From: Capronia americana
Lineage: Eukaryota > Ascomycota > Eurotiomycetes > Chaetothyriales > Herpotrichiellaceae
Reading direction: 5' to 3'
Assembly: GCA_016110215.1 (NCBI GenBank)
Contig: JADWQD010000001.1
Span: forward strand, 1-64,000
Length of the DNA stretch: 64,000 nucleotides
The notes beneath the pieces are model-generated. The model worked only from the letters and a program-made list of their open reading frames with translations, was not told the DNA's origin and did no database searches. This document shows positions 44,322 through 55,167 of the stretch, one piece after another. How positions within the stretch are numbered: the stretch's first letter is position 1; the number at the start of each line of letters is the position of its first letter. The translations under genes and the position numbers were made by a program.

Positions 44322-46520
44322 ATGCCCAAAGAACGCCAAACATGCACCGAGTGCTCTATGCGCCGGCAGAAATGTGATCGGAACTTACCCTGCGGTCGTT
44401 GCGTCAAGCGGGGGGATGGGGATAAGTGTACCCGGGAGTGGCCTGAAGGTGGCTATGATCCAAGGAAACATCGCATCTACCCCCGGTCATCCGGCGCAGG
44501 GGAGGCCAGCCCTGCCTCTACCGAACCGTCGCCGAGCACTACCCAAGTTAATGTCCCAGATTCCGCGGTACATCCGTCTCTGAGGACGCCCAAGTCTCTC
44601 AACTCTGGACCCAGTCCGCGTGAACCGCCAGCAGTTTATCCAACCGTGCTCAACCCACAGCCGACCAATGGTCTGGACCCTGTTGTTGATAACACTGCCT
44701 CTGTGCTAGAGTTCCTTACCTGGGGTCGGAACAAATTGTCCGACTACGACCTGAAAGCGCTGGAGCTCCTCAAGGAGCCTCATCAGACTGGAAATGCTGC
44801 GCTTCCCAAGGACACCGGTTCCGATTGGGATATATCAAACGGCTTTGGCGGCACTGGTGCTGCTCAGGTCTCCTTCCTGCAGTTGTTGCTACCCAGTCGC
44901 AAGCAGGTTTTCCAGCTGGTCGAGTATCATGTCAGCTCGGTGTTATGGTATCATGGGTGCTTCTACGGCCCGACTTTCTATGATGAGCTGAAAGAGGTAT
45001 ACAAGGGCCCCAGTGGAATGCAAGTCAGAAATATGGACCTCCGCTGGACTGGCTTACTCTTCTCTGTGATGGCTGCAAGCATGACTTGCGCGAGCGAGCA
45101 ATTGGCCACGTCCTGGGGCTTCAAGAAGAACGAAAGAGCGAGACTCACGCGGCAGTGGTACAAGGCCACAGTAACTTGCCTTAACCTCGCAGACTACATG
45201 TGGCGGCACCATATTTACTCTGTTCAAGCCATCACAGTGTTGACTATGTCAGCTCACATCCTCGGATTCAGCAACACTCAGAGTACCTTGTTGGGTGCAG
45301 CTGTTAAGATCGCTCAGGGCCTTGGGTTGCAACGGCTTGGTCCTGAGGACGAGACAAATATTGCTGCCGTTACATCGACTCCATCGGCACCGGCTCAGCG
45401 AGACAGGGTCATCAAGCGGGAAACGGGTAGACGGATCTGGCAGCAACTGTGCATTCAAGACTGGTTCTCGATTCCCTTCTCCGAGATGTACTCCATTCAG
45501 AAACTCCATTTCACCACACTCAAACCAATCCATTGCGATGAGGACACGATGGAACTTTTACCGGAAGATGTCCCAAGCATGACGAGCTTCCCGTCATTCC
45601 TTTGCCACATTGCAAGCTTGATGCCTCAGATGCACGATGCAATTATCTCCTCAAATACTCTATACACTAAATATGAACAGGTGCTGGACTACGATGCACA
45701 GATGCGCTCTCTTGCAACAGAAGGGCTCCCGCGGTTCTTCAACGTCAGGGAAGCCATCCGACCGGAATGGCCTCCATGGGTGCCGTGGGCCAGACGAAGC
45801 TTGACCATCTGTTTCGCTCACAAGATCATCATGATCCACAGGGCGTTCCTGGGCCGGAGTTTCACAGAACAGACCTTCGACTTCACTCGGCGGACGTGCA
45901 TGGCTGCGGCGAAGACGATACTGAAGGAAGCCAGGCAGGCCTACGATGAGGAAGGGCCAGTGTTATGGATCGACCAGGCTTTCATGGTCGCGGCAGGAAT
46001 AACCCTTGCCTTGGACATTTTCCACCGAAAGCCGAATGAGCCCGAATTTGAGGAACACCGAAAGTTGGTCGAAAACACCATCGTCTTGCTTGGAAAGTTC
46101 GAGAACAGCATGATCGCAATGCGTGGCATCCGACTGCTATCGTCTTTACTCGCCGAGCAGGCTCGCCTGACAGCCGATCAGACTCTGGAGAACTATCGAA
46201 AGCGCACGCACGATAGTCTGAGCGGAGACCGCGGTCAACCCAAGCGGCAGAAATTCAACGTCCCCAAGTTTGTCGAGAATTTCGTCGGAAATGACTCGTT
46301 CACGCATTCCTTGCGGACCGCCAACAGAGGCGGCGAGCCTTCCCTGGATCTCTACGAACCGACCGACTCGAGATCAAGAACACCCGGGTCACAAGACCCG
46401 TTTACCACCTCAGATCTAGGCTACGAGACGTTCGAACAACTCTTCCCTCCTCATACTGGGATCAGCAACAACTTCCTTTTCGAAGATCTGCTGAATTTCG
46501 ACATCCAGGAAACGCTGTGA
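44322..46520 (+). CDS. Zn2Cys6 fungal-specific transcription factor
   Basis: Single exon, 732 residues. The binuclear zinc cluster is at residues 8-36: CTECSMRRQKC, then CGRC and C36, spaced C-x2-C-x6-C-x5-C-x2-C-x8-C. A basic linker follows. The fungal transcription factor domain begins near residue 180 (FLQLLLPSRKQVFQLVEYH) with the usual helix pattern (TVLTMSAHILGFSNTQ, AVKIAQGLGLQRLG, RETGRRIWQQLCIQDWF). The C-terminus is acidic and aromatic (YETFEQLFPPHTGI; FEDLLNFD), fitting an activation region. It should bind CGG-type half sites in the nucleus. The target is unknown; the next gene, 384 bp downstream on the same strand, is a candidate only by position. Confidence 0.93.
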   Translation: MPKERQTCTECSMRRQKCDRNLPCGRCVKRGDGDKCTREWPEGGYDPRKHRIYPRSSGAGEASPASTEPSPSTTQVNVPDSAVHPSLRTPKSLNSGPSPREPPAVYPTVLNPQPTNGLDPVVDNTASVLEFLTWGRNKLSDYDLKALELLKEPHQTGNAALPKDTGSDWDISNGFGGTGAAQVSFLQLLLPSRKQVFQLVEYHVSSVLWYHGCFYGPTFYDELKEVYKGPSGMQVRNMDLRWTGLLFSVMAASMTCASEQLATSWGFKKNERARLTRQWYKATVTCLNLADYMWRHHIYSVQAITVLTMSAHILGFSNTQSTLLGAAVKIAQGLGLQRLGPEDETNIAAVTSTPSAPAQRDRVIKRETGRRIWQQLCIQDWFSIPFSEMYSIQKLHFTTLKPIHCDEDTMELLPEDVPSMTSFPSFLCHIASLMPQMHDAIISSNTLYTKYEQVLDYDAQMRSLATEGLPRFFNVREAIRPEWPPWVPWARRSLTICFAHKIIMIHRAFLGRSFTEQTFDFTRRTCMAAAKTILKEARQAYDEEGPVLWIDQAFMVAAGITLALDIFHRKPNEPEFEEHRKLVENTIVLLGKFENSMIAMRGIRLLSSLLAEQARLTADQTLENYRKRTHDSLSGDRGQPKRQKFNVPKFVENFVGNDSFTHSLRTANRGGEPSLDLYEPTDSRSRTPGSQDPFTTSDLGYETFEQLFPPHTGISNNFLFEDLLNFDIQETL

Positions 46521-46904
46521 GCTGGAAAGAGAGAAGTACAAGGCTGTGCGAAGAGCTGGCTGAACCGATGCGATCAACGACGTACGAGTATCGACGGCGT
46601 CTGATTGGAGGATAAGTGCGGGGCAGCGTTGGACAGCCTTATCGGTTGTACACTGATGACCGCTATCAGTTCAGGGTTCTCGGGACATGAGGTGCCCTAC
46701 CGATCTGCTTTCGCTTGATGTTGCTTGAGGGAACATAAAAGCGAAGGGTCCCCTCCTCTCCGGGCTGATTGAAGGACGCCATCAACGTGCATTCATCTCT
46801 ATTCTAATACCGTAACAACAGACGCAAAGTAGGCAATCCTACAGCTCTCTACGCCCATTCCCTTGATACCATTGAGCCTTCCCACAGCAAAAGGTGACGG
46901 CGCG
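46521..46904. other. Intergenic, 384 bp
   Basis: Between the zinc-cluster gene and the dioxygenase gene, same strand. Contains the promoter of the dioxygenase; no specific site seen. Confidence 0.5.
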
Positions 46905-48062
46905 ATGGCTCCAGAGAAGACCAAATACGTCGACCGCTCCATCCCCACCATCTCTCTCGCCAATTATGAATCCCGCATCGACGAAATCACCTCACAGCTA
47001 GTTTCCGCCGCCGAAAACGTCGGCTTCTTCAGCATCGTTGACCATGGTATCACCGCAGCAGAAATCGACAACATCTTCTCACAGTCAGCACGCTTCTTTT
47101 CTCTTCCAGACGAAGTCAAGGCCAAAGTTCCGTTCTCCTCCGCCAACAATGCTGGATGGGAGAAGAACGCACAAGTCCGACCCTCTACTGGCGCCGCTGA
47201 TCGGAAGGAATCATACCAAATGCAGTTCGGCAGGAACATGGAAGGGAAGTGGCTCGATGATGATGCCCTCCCTGGGTTCAAGGACTCGGCGCTGGAGTTC
47301 ATGCGGAAAGCGCAAGCCGTGTCCGAGAGACTGATGGTATGTTTGGCCAGGGGTCTCGGGTTCCCAGACGACTACTTTGTCAAGGCACATGATGTCAAAC
47401 GACCTGAGAGTCAGACTGTGGCTAGATTGCTGCATTACTTTGAGACTCCCAGGGTGTCCAATGGAGAGGTCTGGCACCGTGCTGGAGCTCATACCGACTG
47501 GGATCTTTTGACGCTCCTGTTCCAGAAGCAGGGGCAGAGTGGGCTCGAGGTAGGTGCCACCTGCACATCGTTTTACTGTCCTTTTACGCAGGTGCCTGCC
47601 TCTTGCTCAAGATGATCGGCTAACTCTCCACCTTAGATCTGTCCCGGCCGCGAAGCCTCGACCTCCTTCGCGCACGGCGACACCTGGACCAAAGTCGACC
47701 CCTCCCAAGACGCCATCATCTGCAACATAGGCGACCTTCTCATGTCGTGGTCCGACGACCGGTTCAAATCCACCTTCCACCGCGTCAAGGCTCCCTCCGA
47801 GCCGGATGACTACTACGGTGAACGCTACAGCATTGCCTTTTTCAATCAACCGTGCAGGGACGTGATGATTCAGGGCCCGCTGAAGAAGTATCCATTGGTG
47901 ACGGGAGAGGAGTTTACCAGGAACGCCATGAGGCGAAACTTTGAAGCGTTGGAGAAGAAGAGATTTGAGAAGGAAGAGGCAGAGAGATTGGTGAAGACGG
48001 AAGGCATCAAGGGCGCGGACGTGCACAGTATTGGGAAGGTGGTCGCTGAGGTTGGTGCGTAG
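46905..48062 (+). CDS. 2-oxoglutarate/Fe(II)-dependent dioxygenase
   Basis: Two exons, 46905-47549 and 47637-48062, across an 87-bp intron (GTAGGT..CACCTTAG, branch GCTAAC); 356 residues. The N-terminal DIOX_N region begins IPTISLANYES and has GFFSIVDHGI. The Fe(II) triad is visible: H-x-D in GAHTDWDLLTL before the intron, and a distal His in STFHRVKAP after it. The 2-oxoglutarate arginine is in RYSIAFF. The fold is that of isopenicillin N synthase-like oxygenases; the substrate cannot be read from sequence. The frame opens 14 codons earlier at 46863, but the ATG at 46905 has a better context and places the DIOX domain as expected. Confidence 0.9.
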
Positions 48063-48810
48063 GACGCCCATGGGGTGTCGCCTCGGTCGGCGGGAGACGG
48101 AGTACTGTCACGACGTGCTTGACACCAGCTAGCTAATTAGCACCTGGGGCAGAGATTGTTCAAAAGTACACAGAATGCCAAAGCAACTTGATGAAACTCC
48201 CAGAATACTGAATTGAATTGGCCCCGTTAGTGTCAGTCCCCGATGTCGTTTCGCCCTTGTCAATTTGCGAAGTCAACAACTAGCGGGTTGATTATATCTG
48301 GTGGAACAATCCGAGCAGGCGAGAAGAGGATGTACCTTTCTCCATTCCCTCGAATGAACTCGATTCTGCATTCGATCGACTTGGGAACTTGTCCTCAAAC
48401 GGGCTAAAAGGCAGAACGCGAAACATGCAATCCGCTCCCGACTCAGACCGACGATTTTGCTGTACTATGAGACCATGTACTGTTCCGTTTCGTGTTCGAG
48501 ACCATCTATTAATACATCAATACCCTATATAATACGAAGCTCTCCTCGTTGCCCAGCGCCATCTTAGCCTCCGGGCTTCTCACATCCAGCAACGTCGTGC
48601 AATTGCTATGCTATGCTATGTTATTCTATGCATGCTATGTCCACTTCCGTCCCTGCCTTGCCGACTGATCAGTCAATTTCCAGTCAAATGCCTACCTTCC
48701 TAACTCGCACTCGAACGTAAGTACCTACCTGTGTGAGTACCTACTGTGTGATTGACTGCCTGTGTGCCCGCCCGCCTGCCTGCCTGCACGCGCGAAAATA
48801 AGTCCCCCGC
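48063..48810. other. 0.75-kb convergent intergenic region with simple repeats
   Basis: Lies between the stops of a plus and a minus gene. It contains a CTATG repeat at 48605-48639 and a CCTG/CCCG run at 48766-48788. No gene. Confidence 0.55.
48605..48639. repeat. Interrupted CTATG repeat
   Basis: Five CTATG units, three contiguous and two after short interruptions. Confidence 0.8.
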
Positions 48811-49864
48811 CTACCGCGCCGCCTTGACATGCTCCTCATCCTCAAGATGCGTGGTGGGCGTCACTTCAAAGGCCTGCCCTGTCGCCGGGTTCTCGATCGG
48901 CACGCTCGGCACCAGCACGAAAAACATCCGGCAGTTCTCGGTGCTGACGTTCTTCCAGGCCTGTGGGCGCGTTGAACCGCGCGCGCATGTCAGTATTGGA
49001 ACTCTCTTTGGGCTTTGTACTTGTACTCGCGCTGGCACTTGAGCCGGCACTTCCTCCTGTGATGGTGTAGTGTTCTGCAGTGCAGTGCAGTGTAGTACAA
49101 CCGAAGCACGAGGCAAATTTATCTCGGTACACAGGCGGGGGGAGGTCGACAGGTAGGCAGATAGAAGGGTAAACAGTGAACAAGGGAAATGCGGCCTGGG
49201 ACCACCATTCGTTACGTACGTGATCTGTCCCTCTTTGCACGCAGACATCTCCCGCCTGAAACACCGTCTCGCTCCCATCGTCTAGCACCATGGTGATGGT
49301 TCCACTGAGGACGATCCCAAAGTCCACGCTCTGCGTGCGATGGGTGATGTTCACGCCGTCGGGCGTGCTGCCTACCGCGGGGACTGTGCCAGCATACGTT
49401 GAATGCAGTTAGCAAGGATCCATGGCTAATACATCCTGCACGTAGACTGAGACGCAGAGCAGGTGCTCGCAGCTTCTTACAGGTCATCAGGCCATCAATG
49501 AACACAGCAAGGATTCTGTGGGTGCTGGACTGTGACTCACAGTCCACGATCCGGGCGACCACGCCGCTCTGATCAACCAGGCCAATTTTCTTGCCATGCA
49601 CGTCGTACCATGGTCCTTGGACGTTCGTGGCGGGGAAGCCTGTCGTTTTGAAAACGTTCGTGAACCCCGGGATGATGCCCTCGGGAGGGGAGCCGGCGGG
49701 GTCGAGCGGGTTGGCGGGCGTGAGAGCCGCGTCGGAGATGATGATGGACTTGCCGGTTTGGTCGTGGCCTGTCGGGACGAGAGGTAAGCAAGGGTGCAGT
49801 AGATAGGGATGTGTGGATAGATGGACGGACCGGTCACGACGCGCCGTGTCGTGGGTAGAGACAT
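48811..49864 (-). CDS. Single-domain cupin protein
   Basis: Four exons by hand: 49864-49831, 49768-49541, 49383-49220 and 48960-48811. The introns are 62, 157 and 259 bp; the joined frame has 191 residues. The junctions give TGHDQTGKSIII, VARIVDFPAVGS and GTDHAWKNVS. The cupin_2 barrel shows HRTQSVDFGIVLSG and AGDVCVQRGTDHAWKN. Compared with the classical motifs, the usual Pro of motif 2 is Gln, and the usual Glu of motif 1 is not evident, so metal binding is uncertain. Related fungal proteins are often called RmlC-like cupins and sit near catabolic genes; no reaction is assigned. The first intron's donor GTCCGT is weak. Confidence 0.85.
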
Positions 49865-50698
49865 CTCAAGTATCGACCTTGAGGAAGAGCTGAGGTGAGG
49901 GGGGGGGCAAGTAAATAGTTAGGCAAGCCCACGGTCGAAGTACTGGTAGTGATGGCAATGTTGGTTGACAATATCAACGATGCGTCGGACCATGCGAGTA
50001 GAATAGAGTAACCGGAAATAATCCCTAGTGGACGACTGAGAAATGAAAGCTTGTGTATCGATAGATAATTGCATGTAGGATAATCAGATGGCGGGACAGC
50101 GAAACTCCCCGCTCAGAGGTGGCACAGAAGCGCTTTCTTCTCCGCTGGTCTTCATCGACAACGTTCAGCTGAATCCATGGAGCTGTACTTACTGTACAGG
50201 TGCAATGCCCGAACTTCATGCTTACCCTTCGGTGATTACCAGAGTCAAGCGCGGCGAGCGGTAGACGATTGATGCAGGACAAAAAGAGATATGAGTTGAG
50301 AGCCAGGATAGGCGAAACCACCAAGATTTCACATATCCCGCCATCGCAACAACCACATGGAATAGAAGGTGTGAACATGGCAGACTTGCCCCGCGACCAA
50401 ATCGTGTAGTGAGCACTAAAGCAGGCGGCCTTCACTTCGTCAAGTCTTGAGACTAGCATCGGCATCGGCATCACGGCATCAAGAAACTGGACCCTCGTCC
50501 GGTATAGCATCGCTAACTCGCTGGATATTGCTGAAATATTATTACAGACGTCGCGGAATGGCAACCCTTGCATCGCGATTCGTCGACTGCTCTTCAGGGG
50601 AGATATGTACATACAACCGCGCTACTCGTTCGGAAGTCGAGAGGAGATATAGCGAGCGCCTTTGCGCCCTAGACTTTTTGACAACCCTTCCCGTCATT
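49865..50698. other. 0.83-kb intergenic region
   Basis: Includes the cupin gene's promoter and the 3' region of the next minus gene. A 195-codon minus frame at 50025-50612 is present but looks non-coding (see rejected items). Confidence 0.45.
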
Positions 50699-51569
50699 TC
50701 ATGCCTGCAACACTCTCGTCACAGCCTCTCGAAACAACAACCTCGCGTACATGAGGTGGAAGGTGTGAAGAAGAAGACCGCCTACAACCGGCTTGTCGAG
50801 GCTGGGGTTGCAGACGAAACATGTAAGTGTGATCCTCAAACGAGTCGAAGGATCCTGAGCCCGAGAAGCCGACACGGTCGTCTCAGGGTGTCCGTACATG
50901 TCATCTGCCGGCTCGACTCGGCTCACTGACCAGCGATGAAAGCCTGAGAAGCTGAAGCGGTCGGAACCGAACCCGATGTCGATATATTTTTCGCGAATGT
51001 CGATGGGGTCGGCATTAGCATCATGGCTGGGATCGCCTTCGCCGGTCTTGATATCGATGACTTGGAAGGTCCCAAACAGGACTGAGCCAATGCGTGGTAG
51101 ACAATCTCTGGACAGTTGCTGACCGGTCCAGATTGACTCTGCTTCTTCGACGTTGGCCAATTCTACTCCCGCGGATCAGGACAAACGACGGATCCAGGAC
51201 CTCAAAATGTGGTTACTTACGGGAGAAGCTCACTAATCTCCTGCGCAAGGCTTGAAGTACCAGCCTCTCCGGCGTGAGAACCCATCCGCCGAAGAAGCCC
51301 TGGATGAGATAGGCCAGTATTCGCTCATCGGACTCAGCACCCTTGGCCCGAGGAGAGTCTATCACGATGGATCGAGAATCATATGAGCCTGCGTGCCCTC
51401 TTGGGTTGACAATGGTATATGCTTTGGATTTGAGACACGACGGTGGTGTATTGTCACCCTCGGTCACTCTGGCTGAATTGACGGCGGAGATGTTACGGTG
51501 TACCTGGAAGAGGTAGTATCCTAATGCGACAGGAATGAGAGCCGTTAATGGGCCCCGAGCTCTGTTCAT
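50699..51569 (-). CDS. Uncharacterised 270-residue protein with N-terminal membrane helix
   Basis: Two exons, 51569-51221 and 51162-50699, across a 58-bp intron (GTAAGT..GGAGTAG, branch CTGAT); the splice gives RLVSFSRQLANVEEA. A probable helix lies near residues 8-24 (LTALIPVALGYYLFQV). Then come GFFGGWVLTPERLVLQAL, RIGSVLFGTFQVIDIKTG, KYIDIGFGSDRFSFSGFHRW and a C-terminal LLLHTFHLMYARLLFREAV. The second half (GFGSD, F-x-GFHRW-x-V, then CNP and a final amphipathic helix) recalls the UPF0548/DUF1990 pattern, but weakly and from memory. It looks like a real conserved gene, since splice and frame agree, with no function I can name. Confidence 0.72.
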
Positions 51570-52214
51570 GTCAGCTGAGGTTGATTGTTGTGCTTAACCA
51601 TCCATGTTACGTTGGCGATACCCTCCCGAAGTGACATGATTCAATATTGAAAGGGCTTGCTGTATTTGTATCGATTGAAGCAAATGCTGCGATTGATTGT
51701 CTGCACCCTCTTCGGCCGTAAGCACAAATGACTCGAGGCGGGAGTTTCGGAGACGTATTAAGTCCGGATCCAGGCAGCTAAGTAGATCAAATCACAATTG
51801 GAGAAAATAGCCCGAGCCAGACGAGCAGTTGGATATCACAAGCCACAACTTGAAGATTTGATGATAGACGAAATGCACTTTTGATTAATGCATCATCATA
51901 CTATGCTCGCTGAGCCCTTCGCATTGGATAAAGCTCTCAGTGTCAGACTACCTCCATGTTAGGGATTGTCCACTCCAGTAGGTACTTTGTGACCACTTAA
52001 TTTCCACCACCCAGCGCCTTTGCTATTGCTGAAGCGGAATTGAACTATGATAAACCGGGATATGCTGTTACTACCCGCAACCCAAGGCTCCCACACCAAA
52101 CCCGATGACGACAAGCTGCCTTCACGAGGAAACTCCTGAAGGGTATCTTCATGTTGTCACCTCCACCCCAGCACCATTGAAGCAACTTTCAGCTTTCCTT
52201 CAAAATCACCCCCA
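51570..52214. other. 0.65-kb intergenic region
   Basis: Carries the promoter of the uncharacterised gene and the 3' region of the wall protein gene. No gene or marked repeat. Confidence 0.5.
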
Positions 52215-52793
52215 TCACAAGAACGCGGCGAGACCCAACAAGACAGCCCCAGCGAGGCCGAAGCCGGTCGGCATGACAGCAGCAGCGTTGGTGGTGGACG
52301 AGCCAGTGGCAGAGGCAGCAGAAGCAGTTGCGGAGCTGACAGCTGAAGAAGCGCGTGATGCAACCGAGCCAGCCTGACTTGTGACCGCGCTCAAAGCAGA
52401 GGCCGCTTCGGTGGTGATGCTACCCAAGATATTGTCGGCATTGGAGGTCAACGAAGAGAGAGTAGCGGCGGCTCCAGTGTTGCCTGTGGCGGCTTCTGAG
52501 CTCAGGCTTGAGAGGGTTGCTGAGAAGGCTGATTTGGCAGAGCTGAAGCTTTCGGCGATAGATTGTTCGGCATTCTCAGCTGAATGGGAAGCAGAGGCGG
52601 CAACATTCGATGCAGAGTGTGAGATCGACGCAAGTGATGCAGCGAACTCGGATGAGATGGAGGACAATGAGCTCGCAACGGCCGAGGGTGTTAACGCCGA
52701 CGAGCTGGGGGTGACAGTTGGCCCATCGGAACTGCCTTGAGCCAAAGCCGGCACGGCAAGGAGAGCGGGGATGATGATGTTGAGAATCTGCAT
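52215..52793 (-). CDS. Ser/Ala-rich, probably GPI-anchored cell wall protein
   Basis: Single exon, 192 residues. Residues 1-19 are a signal peptide (ILNIIIPALLAVPALAQ). The mature part is almost entirely Ser, Ala, Thr and small residues, with repeating hydrophobic spacing (SSLSSISSEFAASLASISHS), no cysteine, and many O-glycosylation candidates. The C-terminus has a small-residue omega-site region followed by a hydrophobic tail (GFGLAGAVLLGLAAFL), as in GPI proteins. It is likely attached to membrane or wall. Because of its skewed codon use, the opposite strand also stays open (52105-52740); those frames are shadows. The start was chosen at the signal peptide, although the frame continues upstream to 53171. 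Confidence 0.82.
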   Translation of the reverse strand: MQILNIIIPALLAVPALAQGSSDGPTVTPSSSALTPSAVASSLSSISSEFAASLASISHSASNVAASASHSAENAEQSIAESFSSAKSAFSATLSSLSSEAATGNTGAAATLSSLTSNADNILGSITTEAASALSAVTSQAGSVASRASSAVSSATASAASATGSSTTNAAAVMPTGFGLAGAVLLGLAAFL

Positions 52794-53824
52794 AGTTGCG
52801 ACTGATGGACGGGCAAAGTCTATTGAACAGTACTCGAATTGGCTTGAGAGATGTGTCCGAGTTGAGGAATCAAGAGGATGCGTTGGAGGCAAGAAGAGAA
52901 GATGTCGGATTAATATCTCGAAAGACAGGTGTCGATGCAGGAGCTTGTTATGAAGTAATGAACTCTCAAAAGCAGCTGCGTCATGCCACCGGAAAGTGAA
53001 AGAATTCGAGACGCAAGTGGCTCGTGGGACAAACAGACATTCCTCGCTGCATCGCGGGCCAGTCACCCAGTATTCACGGTAAGCGCCACTGTCCGACAGA
53101 CTCTGCCCGTAGGTTTGGTCATTAGACCCTCCATTGCGCCCTTTCACAAGGCTGTCAACCGCATCCCTCAACCGCTAGGTGCGCAACAAGTTCACTTCTC
53201 AGCTGAAGTGACGGGCGAGCCGGGTGGTGATTGGTGGGAATCGAAGCAAGCCAGCGTCGATCTTCATGTCGTCATCGAAGCCACAGCCAAGGCATTTTAG
53301 CGGTTCGCCTCGGCAGACTGAGCCACCTTATGTAAGCAATCAATGTGGCAGTTCAGCTATCGAAATGATGCTCGCTTCCACAATCACTTCGCTGTCGCAC
53401 CGAGCTCGGCGGTAATAGACCGAGGCAAGCGGACTATTTAAATATATTTCTTGTCATGATATACCCCGAGTAGTCGTAGCAATGGGTAAGAGGCACGTTC
53501 TATTCCCAAGCGCTATAATTGGATCGTTCCGTCCTTTCATGCAGGAACGGTGGCATCCCGTTGGACGTTCATCCACGCCAAGCATTCTCCTCACCGGGCC
53601 GTGCTGCTCCTATTGGCTGGCGGCCCCCGTACGTTTTCAAGCTGGATGAGAATTGACCTTCCTGCTCGTCGACATCATTGTAGGAGTATGCGAGCGTGAA
53701 CTCCCAGGCGCCGAGGTGATCATATATTGCAACATCACGCTCTTTTTGCTTCTCTGCCTTTGCGTTTGGCCTGGTCAAGCGTTTTCGCCGCGGCTTGCTG
53801 TGTGATCTCAGTCCATCCTTCAAG
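52794..53824. other. 1.0-kb divergent intergenic region
   Basis: Between the wall protein start (-) and the AIM6 start (+); both promoters lie here. Open frames in it are extensions of the neighbouring genes' frames or shadows. Confidence 0.5.
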
Positions 53825-54973
53825 ATGGTCTCCTCCCTTTTGCTCTTCGCAATTCCCTTTGCCCTCCGAGCGAACGCGGCTTCGATACCTGCTTCAGCAC
53901 AGGCTATAGGCTTGGACATCAGCGCTACCCTCCAGAACATACTGGCGAACACCCAGAAAAGCGATGCCTACACGTATCCCACCGACTTGACGAGGGGAAT
54001 TGTGGTGGTAAGTCTCCCACTACTACTGGGACGGGGATACGTATCCCGATGTTGAATTTCGGAGCGAGCCTGGCTGGATTTCTTGCATCTGCCTTGCCCG
54101 CCTTCTTTCTCCCCCATGCCTTTGTTCTTCTTATTGTTAGCTGCTGTCCTATTTGATCCTGCCACTCACACATCCCCCCAGAAACCAATCCATTCTCACA
54201 ACGACTACTGGCGCGATGTGCCTTTCTACTCGGCGCTATCCGTGGGCTGTGCCTCGATTGAAGCCGACGTCTGGCTCTACAACGACACTCTCTACGTAGG
54301 CCACGAGACCTCGGCCCTCACACCTGCTCGCACCCTCGATTCGCTCTACATCCAGCCTCTGCTGGACACGCTGCAGCGCCAAAACCCCTCGTCACCATTC
54401 GTCACTTCTCCGACCAAGAACGGCGTATACGACACCTCCTCAGGCCAGACTCTGCTCCTGTTCATTGACCTCAAAACCAATGGCGCGACGACCTGGCCCG
54501 CCGTCGTCACTGCTCTCCAACCTCTCCGGTCAGCGGGCTATTTGACGACCTTCAACGGTACAGGCGTTACTGTTGGGCCCGTGACCGTCATCGGCACAGG
54601 GAATACACCGCTGGATCAAATCGAACCGGTCCAACAGCGAGACTATTTCTTCGACGCGGCGCTCCATCTCCTCAACTCGACACAGTCAAACATCACGGCT
54701 GCCGTGTCTCCTGTGGCGTCCACGGCCTTGAGTGCCCAGATTGGCCCCATCAACGGCACCACGTTCAATTCCACGCAACTCGCGACCCTGAGGAGTCAGA
54801 TCGCATTGGCCAAATCGAAGGGGATCCTGCCCCGATACTGGGACACGCCCGGTTGGCCGATCAGCACCCGGAACGCGGTATGGGGCACGTTGCTCGAAGA
54901 AGGCGTCGGACTGTTGAATGCCGATGATTTACCTGCAGCAGCGGGCTTCGGCGCGTATTATGGACTATGGTGA
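53825..54973 (+). CDS. AIM6: AIM6-family PLC-like phosphodiesterase
   Basis: Two exons, 53825-54007 and 54182-54973, across a 174-bp intron (GTAAGT..CCCCCAG); 324 residues. Residues 1-19 are a signal peptide (VSSLLLFAIPFALRANA). The barrel begins right after the splice with KPIHSHNDYWRDVPFY, then SIEADVWLYNDTLYVGHE; these carry the His, Glu, Asp and second His expected of glycerophosphodiester phosphodiesterase-like folds. Later segments are LLLFIDLKT and the closing WDTPGWPIS. Several N-x-S/T sites fit secretion. Yeast Aim6 is known from mitochondrial inheritance screens, with no proven substrate; mitochondrial action is doubtful given the signal peptide. Confidence 0.9.
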
Positions 54974-55167
54974 TAGAGTAGCAAGGACGATCTGACGGCC
55001 TGGCCGTCTAGCGGTCTAGCGTGTCCTTCATCGCATGTACAGATCACGAATCTCACGACCAGAACTTCCCTATATTGGGTATCCTTTGGATTGTTAAGTA
55101 CATAGACGAGCAGTATATATCTTCAACCCTACTACGTACGTTGGCGTACTTGCTCGCCACCCATACG

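Noticed and set aside
50025..50612. 195-codon minus-strand frame
   Set aside because: Composition is irregular, with many Cys, Met and Ser runs; there is no domain or splice site and it lies between two supported genes.
52105..52740. Two plus-strand frames opposite the wall protein gene
   Set aside because: Skewed Ser/Ala codons on the minus strand keep the opposite strand open; no signal or domain in them.
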